Shown here: piece after piece, positions 63,558-64,000 of the stretch | How the letters are laid out: each line of letters opens with the position of its first letter | Position numbering within the stretch: the stretch's first letter is position 1 | Source: Triatoma infestans | Lineage: Eukaryota; Arthropoda; Insecta; Hemiptera; Reduviidae | Assembly: GCA_011037195.1 (NCBI GenBank) | Contig: JAAEAF010001572.1 | Coordinates: 109,177-173,176 of the forward strand | Length of the DNA: 64,000 nt | Reading direction: 5' to 3' | Notes under the pieces: model-generated | The model's database searches: none | What the model was told of the DNA's origin: nothing | The model's input: only the letters and a program-made list of their open reading frames with translations | Made by a program: the position numbers and the translations under genes

Positions 63558-63956
63558 CAAAGAATTTTAATTCCTAGAAATAGTTGTAAATACTATATGA
63601 CATACAAAACTTTATGAGTCATGTTCTAATTAACAAAATTCCAGCAATATTTATTACAAGAAATAATTTCTTAGAAATATGTAGGATGAAAGCTATAATT
63701 TTGTTAACCCTGCATTGTGATTAGTGGAAACGATACCCTTTCATTTTACAGGTACAATCATTTAATTATTATAATTTAATATGAATTAAGGAATTTCCTA
63801 TTTGCAACTAAAATAATAAGAACACTTCTGGTTCTCATAAAGCTTTCATTTTGTTGAATATTTTTAATTTTTTTTTAATAAATCCTAGCCCTTAAGAAGC
63901 CTTAAAATGAAGATATACGTACATTATGGACATAAAAAAATATCGCACACTCTTTT
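63261..63956. other. ARHGAP upstream intron with (TAA)n microsatellite
   Basis: AT-rich sequence with a (TAA)n run at about 63524-63556. No other feature. Confidence 0.5.
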
Positions 63957-64000
63957 TACTTAGTAAGAGGAAGTATTGTAATCGTGTCAAATTTTCGATA
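63957..64000 (+). repeat. Family A repeat start, cut by window end
   Basis: TTACTTAGTAAGAGGAAGTA, then TTGTAATCGTGTCAAATTTT is the typical start of a family A copy, continuing past the window. Confidence 0.75.

Overview
The window is AT-rich eukaryotic (metazoan) nuclear DNA, most likely from an arthropod. It has split genes with GT-AG introns, tRNA-derived SINEs, Jockey-like LINEs, BEL/Pao, Penelope-like, mariner/Tc1 and hAT elements. The element mix suggests an arthropod, but the sequence alone does not fix the species. Nothing prokaryotic was seen.

Two host genes converge near 21 kb. On the + strand, seven exons between 2944 and 20817 encode the C-terminal ~340 residues of an NAD(P)-dependent glutamate dehydrogenase; earlier exons lie left of the window. 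On the - strand, thirteen exons between 50844 and 21936 encode ~706 residues of a RhoGAP of the ARHGAP18/28/40 (Drosophila conundrum) family; its 5' end lies right of 50.8 kb, probably beyond the window. All exon junctions keep the reading frame, and the stop codons are about 1.1 kb apart. The two genes have no evident functional link. The glutamate dehydrogenase is diverged and has lost several residues known as GTP-inhibition contacts in mammals.

Everything else is intron and mobile DNA. Left part (1-20.7 kb, GDH introns): inverted family A repeats, a - strand LINE, a Mutator-like foldback with 9-bp target duplication, a Penelope-like element with a GIY-YIG endonuclease and hammerhead-type flank, a decayed BEL/Pao, a LINE fragment, a Tc1-like relic, a hAT element with perfect 8-bp target duplication, and a LINE with perfect 12-bp target duplication. 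Middle (22-35 kb, ARHGAP introns): foldbacks carrying hammerhead-like motifs, family B repeats, SINEs, a Jockey RT relic and a decayed copy of part of an ARHGAP exon. Right (35.5-64 kb): a 15-kb intron and upstream intron sequence filled by family A repeats, SINEs, LTR-like units, a solo LTR nested in a LINE, hAT and mariner relics.

Names used here: family A is an unclassified repeat of up to ~1 kb ending in ACTTTCTCTTACTCC inverted repeats. Family B is a second unclassified repeat. SINE-1 and SINE-2 are two tRNA-derived SINE families. No element appears to encode an intact protein.
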